A stretch of 64,000 bases of DNA from Bacteriovoracaceae bacterium UBA1511 (lineage in GTDB: Bacteria > Bdellovibrionota > Bacteriovoracia > Bacteriovoracales > Bacteriovoracaceae), in NCBI GenBank assembly GCA_002323535.1, contig DCQT01000033.1, forward strand, positions 39,369-103,368. The letters run 5' to 3'. Positions within the stretch are counted from its first letter, which is position 1. Every line of letters starts with the position of its first letter. This document shows, one piece after another, positions 39,514 through 48,452 of this stretch. The notes beneath the pieces are model-generated. The model did not search any database and had not been told where the DNA came from. It saw only the letters and a program-made list of their open reading frames with translations. Both the position numbers and the translations under genes were made by a program.

Positions 39514-40051
39514 CGTTGCCCTCGTAGTTTTTTCTGACAGGCTTTTTTCCGGAGATTTCTTGCTTCATCATCAATTGAAAACCAATAAAATCATCAAAGC
39601 ACTTATTCATAAAACATATATAGGGTGACTCGATAAGGTGAACTTCATTGTTGTAATCATGCTTAACTTTTTGAATTTTCCATTTCTGTAAAGCAACCTT
39701 AGAGTTTGAATAAATCTCAATTTCTATATCATTTTTTTGCATCTCTAGAATTAATTTTTCAACTCTCGTTTTTAGTCTCTTATCCTTTGTGTCAAAAAAG
39801 AAGACACCCTTTTTGGGGTTTTGATACACAAGATTTGGGAACTTTAAAAAGTATTTTGAAAACTGAATTTTTGTGTCAGGTAATGTCTTGAAGTTAATAA
39901 AATAATTAATATTTTTTTTCTCATCGCTTGCAGCGAGTCTGTTTAGATATTTTGTTTGCTCGCCAATGACCACCACGGAGCTCAAAAATATTATTCCAAC
40001 TAATGCTGAAAGTAGGAAAAATAAATATCCAGTTATTTTACTTTTATCCAT
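39506..40051 (-). CDS. Single-pass membrane protein, unknown function
   Basis: A 181-residue protein with one N-terminal membrane helix (GYLFFLLSALVGIIFLSSVVVI). The remaining extracytoplasmic part is beta-looking and lysine-rich (KNINYFINFKTLPDTKIQFS, KKGVFFFDTKDKRLKTRVEK). It has a cysteine pair in ICFMNKCFDD. No family recognised. It is translationally coupled to the following three-helix membrane protein and divergent from the peptide-ligase gene. Confidence 0.65.
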   Translation of the reverse strand: MDKSKITGYLFFLLSALVGIIFLSSVVVIGEQTKYLNRLAASDEKKNINYFINFKTLPDTKIQFSKYFLKFPNLVYQNPKKGVFFFDTKDKRLKTRVEKLILEMQKNDIEIEIYSNSKVALQKWKIQKVKHDYNNEVHLIESPYICFMNKCFDDFIGFQLMMKQEISGKKPVRKNYEGNDA

Positions 40052-40138
40052 ATTGAACTAGTCGGTTATTGGTTTGAAAGTGTGAGAACTTTTTTCTGGT
40101 TTAGTGTAAAATAAAAAAAGTTTAAATCAGAGGTAATG

Positions 40139-41659
40139 ATGGGTTGTCAGAAATTAATTACTAAAAAACAAAAATCATTAGATTTAAATAATGAACTCAC
40201 ATGTTTTTTAAATGCCTTCAAAAGAGGGGAGAAAGTACAGTATATTATTGCACCCTCTATGTCTTTTGATAGAAAGTTACTTCAGGGAATTGAGGGAATA
40301 GAGCATTATGAACTCAGAAGTTTTTGGGAAATTCTAAGAGTAAAAAGAAAAAATACCTACGTGACCTTTGTATCTAGCGAGGATGTATCTGAAGTTTTAT
40401 TTAATCACTTCGTTGAGGTTTTTAATTTGTCTAGTGAAGAAATCTCTAGAGTTTCATTTGTAAAATGTCCGAGAGTAAAAGGTGAGTTGAGTTTATCTAA
40501 AAACCTATTAATGAATCAATCATGCATTCTAGATATTAAAGAATCACTCCAAACAAACAATGTTATTTTAGAGGCATTTGTAAGAACTGAAGATGAGAGG
40601 TTGCTCGCTAAAGCTTTAGGAGTACCTACTTGGCACAACCATCCTCAAATGGACTATTTTCATACAAAAAGTGGCAACAGGTTTATTGTTGGCGATGATG
40701 CTCAGATGCCAGTTGGCTTTTCAGACCTCTATTCAAGAGAGTCTGTAATAAAAGCCCTTATCAAACTTAGAAATAAAAGTGTTTGTGATTCATTTATGGT
40801 CAAGTTGAACTATGGTGTCAGTGGCCAGGGAAACATGAAAGTAACTATTGATAAAGAAAGTTGGGACAGTTTAAGTGATCTTGATAAAAAATTAGCAGCA
40901 GAGAAATCTTTTATAAATGGAGATCTCTTTAATAAGTCATTGAGTCTAGAGTCTTTTGAGCAGAGGATTATTGAGGAGGGGGTAGTTGTTGAGGAGTTCG
41001 TTAAAGGTCGAATAATTGATTCTCCTTCTGCTCAAGTTATGGTGACTCCAGAGAGAGTTGAGTTGATATCAACCCATAAGCAGATTTTAGATTCGCATGG
41101 GCAGAAGTTTATCGGTGGAGAATATCCATGTGCCCACAGTTATAGAAGTGAGGTATCCGAGGTTGCTATTCAAATAGGTAAGAAGCTTAAGAATTTAAAT
41201 GTATTTGGGGTTACGAGTATTGATTATTTGATTTCGGAGTCTAATGGGGAGATGAAGTGCTTTGTTATTGAATTAAATCTGAGAAAAGGTGGAACAACAC
41301 ATCCTTTTATGCTTTCAAATTTTGCACTTCAAAACGAAGGCAGTTTTAGGGAAGGGGGGTTAATTGATAAGAACAATGTTAGTTATTCTTATCGGTCCAA
41401 TGATAACTTTTACCCTTGTAAAGAGTTTGTTTCAGATACCTCTGATATTATTAACCGCGCCAAAAGAGCCTCTATCCTCTTTAGTCGTAAGAAAAGTAAG
41501 GGTGTTATTTTTCACCTTTTAAATGGGTTCTCTGATTCGGGGAAAGTAGGGTACACAGTCATAGCACCTTCTAAGGTTGAAGTTGAAAACTATGAAAGCA
41601 CGTTAAATCAAGTGCTTGGAGCCATGTATACTGAAAATGCTCAAGAGGTTTCTGGGTAG
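40139..41659 (+). CDS. ATP-grasp peptide ligase of the PGM1 type
   Basis: About 506 residues. The C-terminal two-thirds follow an ATP-grasp ligase: DSFMVKLNYGVSGQGNMKV (nucleotide lysine and glycine loop), VVVEEFVKG, SAQVMVTPERVELISTHKQI, KFIGGEYPCA, VTSIDYLISES and FVIELNLRKGGTTHPFML. The last block, with the metal-binding E and N, is the hallmark of the PGM1 (pheganomycin peptide ligase)-related family. The N-terminal ~170 residues are the pre-ATP-grasp part. No peptide precursor or other biosynthesis gene is adjacent. I prefer ATG 40139 (five bases after AGAGG) to 40136. It probably joins an amino acid or peptide to an acid acceptor; the substrate is unknown. Confidence 0.78.
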   Translation: MGCQKLITKKQKSLDLNNELTCFLNAFKRGEKVQYIIAPSMSFDRKLLQGIEGIEHYELRSFWEILRVKRKNTYVTFVSSEDVSEVLFNHFVEVFNLSSEEISRVSFVKCPRVKGELSLSKNLLMNQSCILDIKESLQTNNVILEAFVRTEDERLLAKALGVPTWHNHPQMDYFHTKSGNRFIVGDDAQMPVGFSDLYSRESVIKALIKLRNKSVCDSFMVKLNYGVSGQGNMKVTIDKESWDSLSDLDKKLAAEKSFINGDLFNKSLSLESFEQRIIEEGVVVEEFVKGRIIDSPSAQVMVTPERVELISTHKQILDSHGQKFIGGEYPCAHSYRSEVSEVAIQIGKKLKNLNVFGVTSIDYLISESNGEMKCFVIELNLRKGGTTHPFMLSNFALQNEGSFREGGLIDKNNVSYSYRSNDNFYPCKEFVSDTSDIINRAKRASILFSRKKSKGVIFHLLNGFSDSGKVGYTVIAPSKVEVENYESTLNQVLGAMYTENAQEVSG

Positions 41660-41734
41660 AAAAGTTATACCAGCTTTACATCTTCATATTGCGCTGATAA
41701 TCGAATCTCTTTCACATTAGTTTAGGGAATTTTA

Positions 41735-42685
41735 ATGAGACTAATTAAGTTGTTGATATTGTTTGTGGTTTCAAGTGTTTCGTACGCTTTAGAGACGGAT
41801 AACTTTCTGGGGGAGATTAACCCGCCAAAGGATAGTTCAGAAATAATTAACGAGTTTGTTAACTCGAAGATCGATAGTTATTTAATAAAAAACTCAGAGT
41901 CTTTGAGGAGCAAGAGCTGCTCTCAGGTTCGAAAGAAAGTACTTAAGTCCTTCAGAGGTTATGTTGTGCACGCAATAGAGGAGTACATCGACGAGCAAGT
42001 TTCCGATGAGTTCGTTTTTCCGCAGAGAGATCACTCTTACGGCGATTATTTTAAAATAAGTATCTACTACAATAAGAAGATTGACTTACTTAAGCTTAAG
42101 CACTTAAGCCGAAACATTAATATCGATGGAATAATTATTGGGAGTGACAAGTTGTCACACTTTATAAGCACTGGAATTAGATACTATTATTTCTATGAAA
42201 ATAAACTTAATGATGGTTACTCAGAAAAAAAAGCCGTGGAGAGAGCTATAAACTATGGCGTCTTTACGGAGAAATCTGTCCTGGGTAAGTTAACATCTAA
42301 AGTGTTCTCTCATGCAGACTTAGAGGCGAACTTCCAGGGGTTTTTACTTAACAAGCAGTTTTGCGAAAAGGATAAACCATTTTTAAATTTTGATGGGGCA
42401 TGGAAAAGAACCAGAGACTTCGATATTCGAGAGTATGTTAACCCTTATTGGAGTGAAGTATTCAACCCGTCGTATTATACTTCCTGGAGATGGAAAATGG
42501 TAAGGCCAATAGTGGAAAGAAAGTATTGTGGTCCAGTTATCTCATCCAGAATTAAATCTAGAATTGATTTTTATAATGAAATTGCAGTTGTAAGTGAAAG
42601 TGTTAAGTATATTTCATCTCTTGCTGAAAAAGGAAAGATTCCTGACCGCTCTACTCAGGTTCAGGCTTTAAGTTGTTTTAAATAG
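41735..42685 (+). CDS. Secreted protein, YfiM/DUF2279-like
   Basis: A 316-residue exported protein (MRLIKLLILFVVSSVSYALE). The centre reads GIIIGSDKLSHFISTGIRYY, GYSEKKAVERAINYGVFTEK, LGKLTSKVFSHADLEANFQG. The DKxxHF, E and S-H-A-D-L-x-A-N-x-x-G elements are arranged as in YfiM/DUF2279 lipoproteins, a family without known function but with possible metal-binding residues. Four cysteines occur, two near the start of the mature part and two later. It stands alone between the peptide ligase and the coiled-coil gene. Confidence 0.6.
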   Translation: MRLIKLLILFVVSSVSYALETDNFLGEINPPKDSSEIINEFVNSKIDSYLIKNSESLRSKSCSQVRKKVLKSFRGYVVHAIEEYIDEQVSDEFVFPQRDHSYGDYFKISIYYNKKIDLLKLKHLSRNINIDGIIIGSDKLSHFISTGIRYYYFYENKLNDGYSEKKAVERAINYGVFTEKSVLGKLTSKVFSHADLEANFQGFLLNKQFCEKDKPFLNFDGAWKRTRDFDIREYVNPYWSEVFNPSYYTSWRWKMVRPIVERKYCGPVISSRIKSRIDFYNEIAVVSESVKYISSLAEKGKIPDRSTQVQALSCFK

Positions 42686-42776
42686 CTTTTAATTTCATGA
42701 TGAATTTTCTATTCTAAAATAAGCGAAACTAAACAAATTTTTGTTATAATATATTTGTCCGACAGGAGGTTGGCGT

Positions 42777-43982
42777 ATGAAAATTGTTTACTCAAGCTTT
42801 GAAGATTTTACTAAAAGAAACCAGTCAATTCTAAATATTGTGTCTGACAAAGATGACCTTAATTTACTGAAGGCCATTTGGAGTGCTCGAGATGGTGAAA
42901 TTCTCAAGTTGGAAATGCGCTCCCAAAGGCATAACAAGGAGGTTTCAAAGTTAAATCAGCGTATCTCAGAGCTTGAGAGTAGTGTTGAGAAATCCTCAGA
43001 AAAAATAAGACAATTGGAAGAAACCTTAAAGAGAGCTGAGTTAAGCAGCCTTAATTCCGAGGATAAAGTCAAAAAACAGGAACGTCATATTCTTGTTCTT
43101 GAGAATGATTTAGAAGTTCTTTCTGTTGAGAGTGATCAATTGGAAAAAATTCTTCACTCGAAGGATAAGGAGATTGATCGCTTAGAGTCTTTGATTAACA
43201 ACGAAAGAGAGCACTTTGATCTTCGTGAAAAGAAAAATGAAAAGATGATTGAAAGGAGCGCAAAGCTTGAAGAATCTTTTGAAGCTGATCAACGTTATAT
43301 AAAAGAATTAGAATTGAGGGTTGATAAGATTCAAAAACAAAATAACGAACTAAATAAAATTAAAACAGAGTATCAAGATCAATTTCGTGTTCATAAAAAG
43401 AGGGTAAGTGAAAGTACTAAATTAAGTAATGCGCAAGAAGCAAAAGTTAAGGATTTAGACGACAGACTAAAGAAAAAAGAGACTTTATTGAAAAGAGCAA
43501 GTGAAAAATTAAATGAAATTCAAAACGAATATAATATTTCAATTAGTCGATCGAAGAAATTAGATGCTCAAATTGAGAGGTTGGAAATATTTTCAAGAGA
43601 TTTTAAGCAAAAGTCAGATTTGTTGAGTAAAGAAAATGTAGAGATTAAAAAAGATAACGTTGAAATAGTAAATTACTGCGAGTCTTTGAAAAAAGAGGTC
43701 AGAAGCCTAGAACTCTCAAATGAAGACTTGTTTTCAAACCAAAAAGAGCTTGAATCATATATTGATAAACTTCGAAAAAAAGCAAATAGGGACGAAATTA
43801 AGGTCAAGGAACTTGAAAAAGCTCTTGAAGAGGAGCAACTGAGAAAGAAGTTGACCTTAAATGAAAAGCACTTAATTGAAAAAGAACTCCAAGATTACAA
43901 GGGATTGCTCAGTGAGTTTGAATCTAAGTTAAAAAATCCTAAAAGAGTCTCGAATAGCATTGGAAGGTCTTTGGACCACTAA
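42777..43982 (+). CDS. Long cytoplasmic coiled-coil protein
   Basis: A 401-residue protein without signal peptide. After about 45 residues (MKIVYSSFEDFTKRNQSILN) nearly all of the rest (about 45-385) shows heptads rich in L, E, K and Q, for example VSKLNQRISELESSVEKSSE and IRQLEETLKRAEL. AGGAGG lies seven bases before the ATG, and a TATAAT is at 42745-42750. No specific family: it could be a cytoskeletal scaffold, polar landmark or SMC-like helper. Its position 15 nt before the FecR gene and just upstream of a ParA-like ATPase suggests a shared positioning system (inference). Confidence 0.8.
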   Translation: MKIVYSSFEDFTKRNQSILNIVSDKDDLNLLKAIWSARDGEILKLEMRSQRHNKEVSKLNQRISELESSVEKSSEKIRQLEETLKRAELSSLNSEDKVKKQERHILVLENDLEVLSVESDQLEKILHSKDKEIDRLESLINNEREHFDLREKKNEKMIERSAKLEESFEADQRYIKELELRVDKIQKQNNELNKIKTEYQDQFRVHKKRVSESTKLSNAQEAKVKDLDDRLKKKETLLKRASEKLNEIQNEYNISISRSKKLDAQIERLEIFSRDFKQKSDLLSKENVEIKKDNVEIVNYCESLKKEVRSLELSNEDLFSNQKELESYIDKLRKKANRDEIKVKELEKALEEEQLRKKLTLNEKHLIEKELQDYKGLLSEFESKLKNPKRVSNSIGRSLDH

Positions 43983-43997
43983 AAATGGTTTTAAAAT

Positions 43998-44576
43998 ATG
44001 AAAAACACTTTTTTGTTTATACTTTGTTTTTTTTCTTTGTCCGTGATTGCACAGGACCACGCGATAGTAAAAAAAATTAATGGCATCGTAACCAGCTCTG
44101 GCAGAAATCTTTCAATTGGGGATAGGATTAAGATAGGTGAAATTGTTGATGCCTCTGGTAAAGGAAGTTTCGTTGACCTAGAAATTCCTGGAGAGGGAAA
44201 AATGAGACTTGTTGGCGGAGTCATGCGAGTAAAAAAAGTAGAGAAGACTGAATCAATTTATGAGTTAATTAAAGGGAAAATTTTCACATACCTAAAGCCT
44301 GATAAAAAAACGGAAAAAAGACTCAGGATATACACTTCTGAAGGAAGTTTTGCTGTTCGAGGAACTAAGTTTGTGGTTGTTAAGGAAAAAGATTATCGCA
44401 GTTTCCTGTGCGTTTGTGAGGGCTCCGTTGAAGCTAAAAATAATTTTGGGGTCAATGGAATAGTTCATGAGAATCAAGAAGTTGAATTTTCTGGAGTGGA
44501 TCGAGATATAAGAAGTAAAATTAATTCAAGAGATATGAAAAAACTCAGAGCGATGTTTAAAAAAATGGGACTTTAA
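43998..44576 (+). CDS. FecR-domain exported protein
   Basis: A 192-residue protein with signal peptide (MKNTFLFILCFFSLSVIAQD). The FecR-like beta domain is clear: VKKINGIVTSSGRNLSIGDR, IKIGEIVDASGKGSFVDLEI, KGKIFTYLKPD and IYTSEGSFAVRGTKFVV, then EGSVEAKNNFG. Outside sigma-regulator systems such FecR proteins are often free periplasmic proteins of unknown role; no sigma factor or TonB receptor is nearby. It lies between the coiled-coil gene (15 nt) and the ParA gene (27 nt). Confidence 0.85.
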   Translation: MKNTFLFILCFFSLSVIAQDHAIVKKINGIVTSSGRNLSIGDRIKIGEIVDASGKGSFVDLEIPGEGKMRLVGGVMRVKKVEKTESIYELIKGKIFTYLKPDKKTEKRLRIYTSEGSFAVRGTKFVVVKEKDYRSFLCVCEGSVEAKNNFGVNGIVHENQEVEFSGVDRDIRSKINSRDMKKLRAMFKKMGL

Positions 44577-44603
44577 TTATTATCAGCTAAAAGGAATTAT
44601 AAA

Positions 44604-45650
44604 GTGGCAAGGAAGCTAATATCATTTAAAAAAATTAATACCATATTTAAAAAAGATGAGCCCATCTTTGATGAGATTGAGAGCTTTGTATCTAAATACG
44701 GTTTAGAGGTTTCACCTGGAAAAATAGATGCAAAAAATTTATCAAAAATAGGGAAGAAGCTTGGATTTTTTAATAAAGTTAAAACATCAAAAGTAATCAG
44801 TCTTTTTACGACTAAGGGTGGTGTTCTAAAAACAACAATTGGTTTGAATGTGGCGAGAGCGGCTGCTATATCTGGTATGAAAACCCTTGTGATAGGGCTC
44901 GATATGCAGGGTGACATGACCAATGCTATTGTTGGGACTCCTTTAGAAGATGAGAAAGAGGATCTTCAGAAAAAACTAGATGAGGAGAATAGCCTTAGAG
45001 GACTTCACGACTTTTATCAAGGCTCATGTCACTTATTTGATTTGATTCAAAAAACAGATCTAGATTGTTTGCATTACATTCCAGAAACCCCTGAGCTTAT
45101 CTTACTAAACGATCATATTAACAATTTAAACAGAAGAGAATTTTGGTTGAATGATAAGGTTATATCTAAGCTTAAGCCAATGTATGACCTTATTGTTCTA
45201 GATTGTAGCCCTAGTTGGAATAAACTGACCACAAATGCTCTTTGTGCCAGTGATCTTTTGATCAGCCCCATAGAGTGTAAAATTAATAATTTTAGAAACC
45301 TTCAAATCTTTAATCAGCTAATATCAGAGTTTAAAGAAGACCTAAGAATAAACTTTTACAATATTTTTGTCCCAACAAAATATTCAGCTCAAAAAAGATT
45401 ATCGAGAGATATTTTCGATTGGTATCAAGATAATGTTGAACATGTATCTAAATCAAAACTATCAGAGTGTGCTAGTTGTGAAGAGGCGATGGCACTTAAT
45501 AAGAGTGTTCTTGAGACAAAGCCTTCTGCTAAATCTGCGGTTGAGATAAAGCAACTACTATTTGAGATAAATAAAACACTATCGAAAAAAACTCAACATT
45601 CAAGTGATTCATATAATGGAGTAGAACAATCTCATGATTTCGTTAGATAA
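44604..45650 (+). CDS. ParA/MinD-superfamily ATPase
   Basis: A 348-residue P-loop ATPase beginning at GTG 44604. After an N-terminal helical part (about 1-65) comes the deviant Walker A, SLFTTKGGVLKTTIGLNVAR, in which the usual KGGVGKTT glycine is leucine while both signature lysines remain. Next are LVIGLDMQGDMTNAIVG, then DLIVLDCSPSWNKLTTNAL (Walker B) and LLISPIECKINNF. It is of type-Ib/chromosomal-ParA-like length with an extension. Such proteins segregate plasmids or chromosomes or position large complexes on the nucleoid. A small gene overlaps its end by 17 bp, probably the partner. No parS-like repeats were found nearby. Confidence 0.9.
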   Translation: MARKLISFKKINTIFKKDEPIFDEIESFVSKYGLEVSPGKIDAKNLSKIGKKLGFFNKVKTSKVISLFTTKGGVLKTTIGLNVARAAAISGMKTLVIGLDMQGDMTNAIVGTPLEDEKEDLQKKLDEENSLRGLHDFYQGSCHLFDLIQKTDLDCLHYIPETPELILLNDHINNLNRREFWLNDKVISKLKPMYDLIVLDCSPSWNKLTTNALCASDLLISPIECKINNFRNLQIFNQLISEFKEDLRINFYNIFVPTKYSAQKRLSRDIFDWYQDNVEHVSKSKLSECASCEEAMALNKSVLETKPSAKSAVEIKQLLFEINKTLSKKTQHSSDSYNGVEQSHDFVR

Positions 45651-45858
45651 AATTGCTAAGAAAAATAAACTAATTGATTCAAAAGGTGGAATTAAAAAAC
45701 CATGGGAGAAAAAAGACGAAATTGATATTGCAGTAGATGAGTTAATATTAGAGCAAAGAAAAAGTAAGCCGCGATTCGAAATACCGGAAGCTGAAAGGAG
45801 AACTTTATCTTCTGTCTCGGAATCATTAAAGTTGTTAGGTGATGTATTAAAAATGTAG
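45634..45858 (+). CDS. Small charged partner protein of the ParA-like ATPase
   Basis: A 74-residue hydrophilic protein, overlapping the end of the ParA gene by 17 bp in another frame. It begins MISLDKIAKKNKLIDSKGG and ends SSVSESLKLLGDVLKM. Its basic N-terminal tail is the kind of segment that stimulates ParA ATPases in ParB-like or cargo-adaptor partners. I recognise no domain. Translational coupling with the ATPase is the main argument for function. Confidence 0.65.
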   Translation: MISLDKIAKKNKLIDSKGGIKKPWEKKDEIDIAVDELILEQRKSKPRFEIPEAERRTLSSVSESLKLLGDVLKM

Positions 45859-45871
45859 CATGGAGAAATAA

Positions 45872-46024
45872 GTGCCAAAGTCTAAGAGCAGAAAAAAAAA
45901 GTATAGTATAGGGAAAAAAAGTGGTGGTAAGCCAAACAAAAATCTCGGAATATTTAATTTAATCTTACTTGGAGTTGTCGCAGTTAGTCTTTCTATTTGG
46001 GGAATATCCCAGATAGGGCAATGA
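45872..46024 (+). CDS. 50-residue basic single-pass membrane peptide
   Basis: GTG 45872, six bases after GGAG, opens a 50-codon frame ending at TGA 46022. The N-terminal half is strongly basic (MPKSKSRKKKYSIGKKSGG). The C-terminal half is one membrane helix (FNLILLGVVAVSLSIWG). It starts 13 nt after the small ParA-partner gene and likely ends the same operon. It could tether the ATPase system to the membrane (inference). Confidence 0.6.
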   Translation: MPKSKSRKKKYSIGKKSGGKPNKNLGIFNLILLGVVAVSLSIWGISQIGQ

Positions 46025-46095
46025 TTTTTTAATGTATAATTTGTCATTAAATTGCCTGGAGTGCCATAATTGAAGAAAAAACAAAGGGCACATGG

Positions 46096-47271
46096 ATGAG
46101 GCATCTTATTTTTCTTTCCGTATTTTTCTTTTTTATAAGTATAGATTCTCAGGCTGTATTAATTGATTTTCCTCTGGTTAAAAGCATCAAAGATACTTCT
46201 TGCGAGCACGATAATATTGACTTCAAAAAAGCGCTTTGGGACTCAGATTTGGCGGAAAAGAGAGCTTACTCCTCTGAGATTACGTCCGATAATGAGTGTC
46301 TTGGAGAAAGCGACCAAGTTTATGTTGAAATTTACTATCAATACAAAAATGAAAAGATCATTTTAAATGAGATTACTGAAAGTAAGTTAATAAAAATTAT
46401 CAATGAAAATCGAGTAGAAGAGGACCTTCTTAATTTAATTAGTTGGCTCTTTAATAAAATTGAAAACTTTAAAAAGGATGAGATGACTCAAGCGTGGAAT
46501 CAATCCTACGCCAAGAGGATGAGTGAGATTCGAAACCTCATGTCGCCAGAGTTTTCAAGTCGAGATGAAATAAGAAGCCTCTATTTTCAAGACAATATAT
46601 TGATCGACGATTATAAAGAAACGATCTCTCTTTATATGTTTTGCAGAAGAAATAGAAATTACCACTGCTTGTTTTTGGCAAAAGACAAGTTTGGGGATCC
46701 TGTGAAAAAAGAGGATGGAAGTTTATGGTGGCATCCATCCTTAGCAATTTCTTCGAGAGGATTACCCTCAAATGTGGTTAATGGCCAAACTCCTCAGGGA
46801 GTTCATACCATTGACTCAGTAATGCCTGATGCCAACAGACAAATTGCTTTTGGTAAATATCGAAGACTAATTTTAAACTGGGTAAAAGGTGAGTTTGAAG
46901 ATAAACCAGAAATGAGTTTTCTTCCTTCGGAATCTAGTGATTCCCTCTGGTGGAGGCAAGCTTCTTTATCGAAAAAAGTAGGGAGAAAAGATTTACGAAT
47001 CCACGGAACGGGAAAAATAAATGATGATCCAACATCTACTCATTTTCCGTTTAGAAAGTCCGCCGGTTGCATAACTCAGCGTGAGGGCTCCTATGGTGAG
47101 CTTGAGTTTCATGACCAACGCTTACTTTTAGATAAGCTAATGGTGGCTTCCGACTTAGAAATTAATTACGAAAATGAGGAACGTCTTAAAGGTGTTCTAT
47201 ATGTTATAGAAATTAATAACAAAAACGAGCATGTTGAATTATCTGAGGTTGAAAAGCTTTTATATGAGTGA
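46096..47271 (+). CDS. Exported L,D-transpeptidase (YkuD)-like protein
   Basis: A 391-residue protein with signal peptide (MRHLIFLSVFFFFISIDSQA). The C-terminal part holds the YkuD-type motif spread as LRIHGTGKI (H303) and KSAGCITQREG (C325), the usual HxG to S-x-G-C pair that builds the active-site thiol. Upstream VNGQTPQGVHTIDSVMPDA resembles the TPxG block of these enzymes. It probably makes or edits peptidoglycan cross-links, or attaches proteins to the wall. It overlaps the next small gene by 8 bp and may be transcribed with the downstream transporter genes. Confidence 0.78.
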   Translation: MRHLIFLSVFFFFISIDSQAVLIDFPLVKSIKDTSCEHDNIDFKKALWDSDLAEKRAYSSEITSDNECLGESDQVYVEIYYQYKNEKIILNEITESKLIKIINENRVEEDLLNLISWLFNKIENFKKDEMTQAWNQSYAKRMSEIRNLMSPEFSSRDEIRSLYFQDNILIDDYKETISLYMFCRRNRNYHCLFLAKDKFGDPVKKEDGSLWWHPSLAISSRGLPSNVVNGQTPQGVHTIDSVMPDANRQIAFGKYRRLILNWVKGEFEDKPEMSFLPSESSDSLWWRQASLSKKVGRKDLRIHGTGKINDDPTSTHFPFRKSAGCITQREGSYGELEFHDQRLLLDKLMVASDLEINYENEERLKGVLYVIEINNKNEHVELSEVEKLLYE

Positions 47272-47458
47272 GCTAGTTGAGGGAGTGTACTTTTCTTGTC
47301 CTTATTGTGGTGAGCAAATCTCAATGTCACTAGAGCGTTTTAGCGGAAGTCAGTCTTATATTGAAGATTGTGAGGTTTGTTGTCGTCCTATTGAAATTTC
47401 TTACACAGTAAGTGATGGAGAGGTTTTCTTAAATCAAGTGAGTAGATTGGATGATTAG
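47264..47458 (+). CDS. CPXCG-motif cysteine-rich protein
   Basis: A 64-residue protein starting at ATG 47264 (in-frame codons further upstream belong to the preceding gene's overlap). It has the zinc-ribbon pattern YFSCPYCGEQISM and a second pair in DCEVCCRPIEI, as in the small CPXCG family. Function unknown, possibly metal or nucleic-acid binding. It overlaps the genes on both sides by 8 bp each. Confidence 0.85.
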   Translation: MSELVEGVYFSCPYCGEQISMSLERFSGSQSYIEDCEVCCRPIEISYTVSDGEVFLNQVSRLDD

Positions 47459-48449
47459 ATTAATTAATACAATATTGCTGACAATATTTTTATCTTCTTG
47501 TCAGGGGAAAAACTCGGCATCCAGGGAGATATGGATTTATACTTCTTTGTATAAAGATACGATTGCCAAACTTCTCCCCATGCTTAAAAGAAAGTTCCCT
47601 GATGTTGATTTTAAGTTTTATCAAGCTGGTTCAGAGGAAATTGCGGCAAAAGTAAATGCAGAAATTTTAACAAACAATTTAAAAGCCGATGTTTTAATTT
47701 CAAGTGATCGTTTCTGGTATGAGGAGCTCGCAGATAATAAAGCTTTAAGCCCCATTCCTGAGGATGTATGGAGAAAAATACCAAATGATCTACGACATCC
47801 AAAAAAGTCATATGTTACTTTGAGCTTACCTGTTATGGTTTTATGTTATAACTCGGACACCGTTGATAAAAGTCTGGTACCTGAAAATTTTAAAGATTTA
47901 AGTCATCCAAAATATAATAATTTGTTTTCAACCGGTAGCCCATTGGCATCGGGGACAAACTTTACAACGATGGCCATGCTTCAATATAACTATGGATGGG
48001 ATTACTTTAAAAAACTCAAGTTAAATAAAACAATCGCCCAAGGAGGTAATAGCTCCGTTTTGAGGCGAATTCAAAGTAGTGAGCGACCAATTGGATGGGT
48101 TTTATTAGAAAATGTTCTTCGATTTCAAAAAAAAGATCCTAGGCTAAAGATAATTTATCCAAAAGATGGAGTCGTTACCAATAACAATGTCCTTGCTTTA
48201 ACTAATAAAGAGTTTTCTCACCCTAAATTAGACGAATTTGTTCGCTTTATGTTTTCAAAAAATGGTCAAGAACTTATGACAGATAGTTTTATGTATAGTC
48301 CACTTCAAGAAATCGCGGCCCCAGTTGGTGCCCCTAGTCTTGATTTTATTTTGAAAAACTCTTTTCCTTGGTCCAGGAAATTTATCTCAAGAACTACTGT
48401 AGATCGCTTAGATCTCAAAGAGGAATATTCCTCAATAATGTTTCAATAA
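47451..48449 (+). CDS. ABC transporter substrate-binding lipoprotein (ferric iron type)
   Basis: A 332-residue lipoprotein precursor (LLTIFLSSCQGKNS, lipidated C17). The mature part follows family-1-type binding proteins of the FbpA/AfuA group: IWIYTSLYKDTIAKLLPML, FYQAGSEEIAAKVNAEI, DVLISSDRFWYEELAD, VMVLCYNSDTVD, LASGTNFTTMAMLQ and YSPLQEIAAPVGAP. Two-aminoethylphosphonate, polyamine or thiamine binding is possible for this group. It is followed by a fused permease and an ATPase, so the importer is complete. Confidence 0.85.
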   Translation: MIRLINTILLTIFLSSCQGKNSASREIWIYTSLYKDTIAKLLPMLKRKFPDVDFKFYQAGSEEIAAKVNAEILTNNLKADVLISSDRFWYEELADNKALSPIPEDVWRKIPNDLRHPKKSYVTLSLPVMVLCYNSDTVDKSLVPENFKDLSHPKYNNLFSTGSPLASGTNFTTMAMLQYNYGWDYFKKLKLNKTIAQGGNSSVLRRIQSSERPIGWVLLENVLRFQKKDPRLKIIYPKDGVVTNNNVLALTNKEFSHPKLDEFVRFMFSKNGQELMTDSFMYSPLQEIAAPVGAPSLDFILKNSFPWSRKFISRTTVDRLDLKEEYSSIMFQ

Positions 48450-48452
48450 ATT

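Noticed and set aside
42745..42750. TATAAT upstream of the coiled-coil gene as a full promoter
   Set aside because: No acceptable -35 hexamer lies 16-18 bp upstream, so I did not list it separately.
44604..45650. Possibility that the ParA gene marks an integrated plasmid
   Set aside because: No replication gene, transposase, integrase or ParB with parS repeats is near, and composition matches the surroundings.
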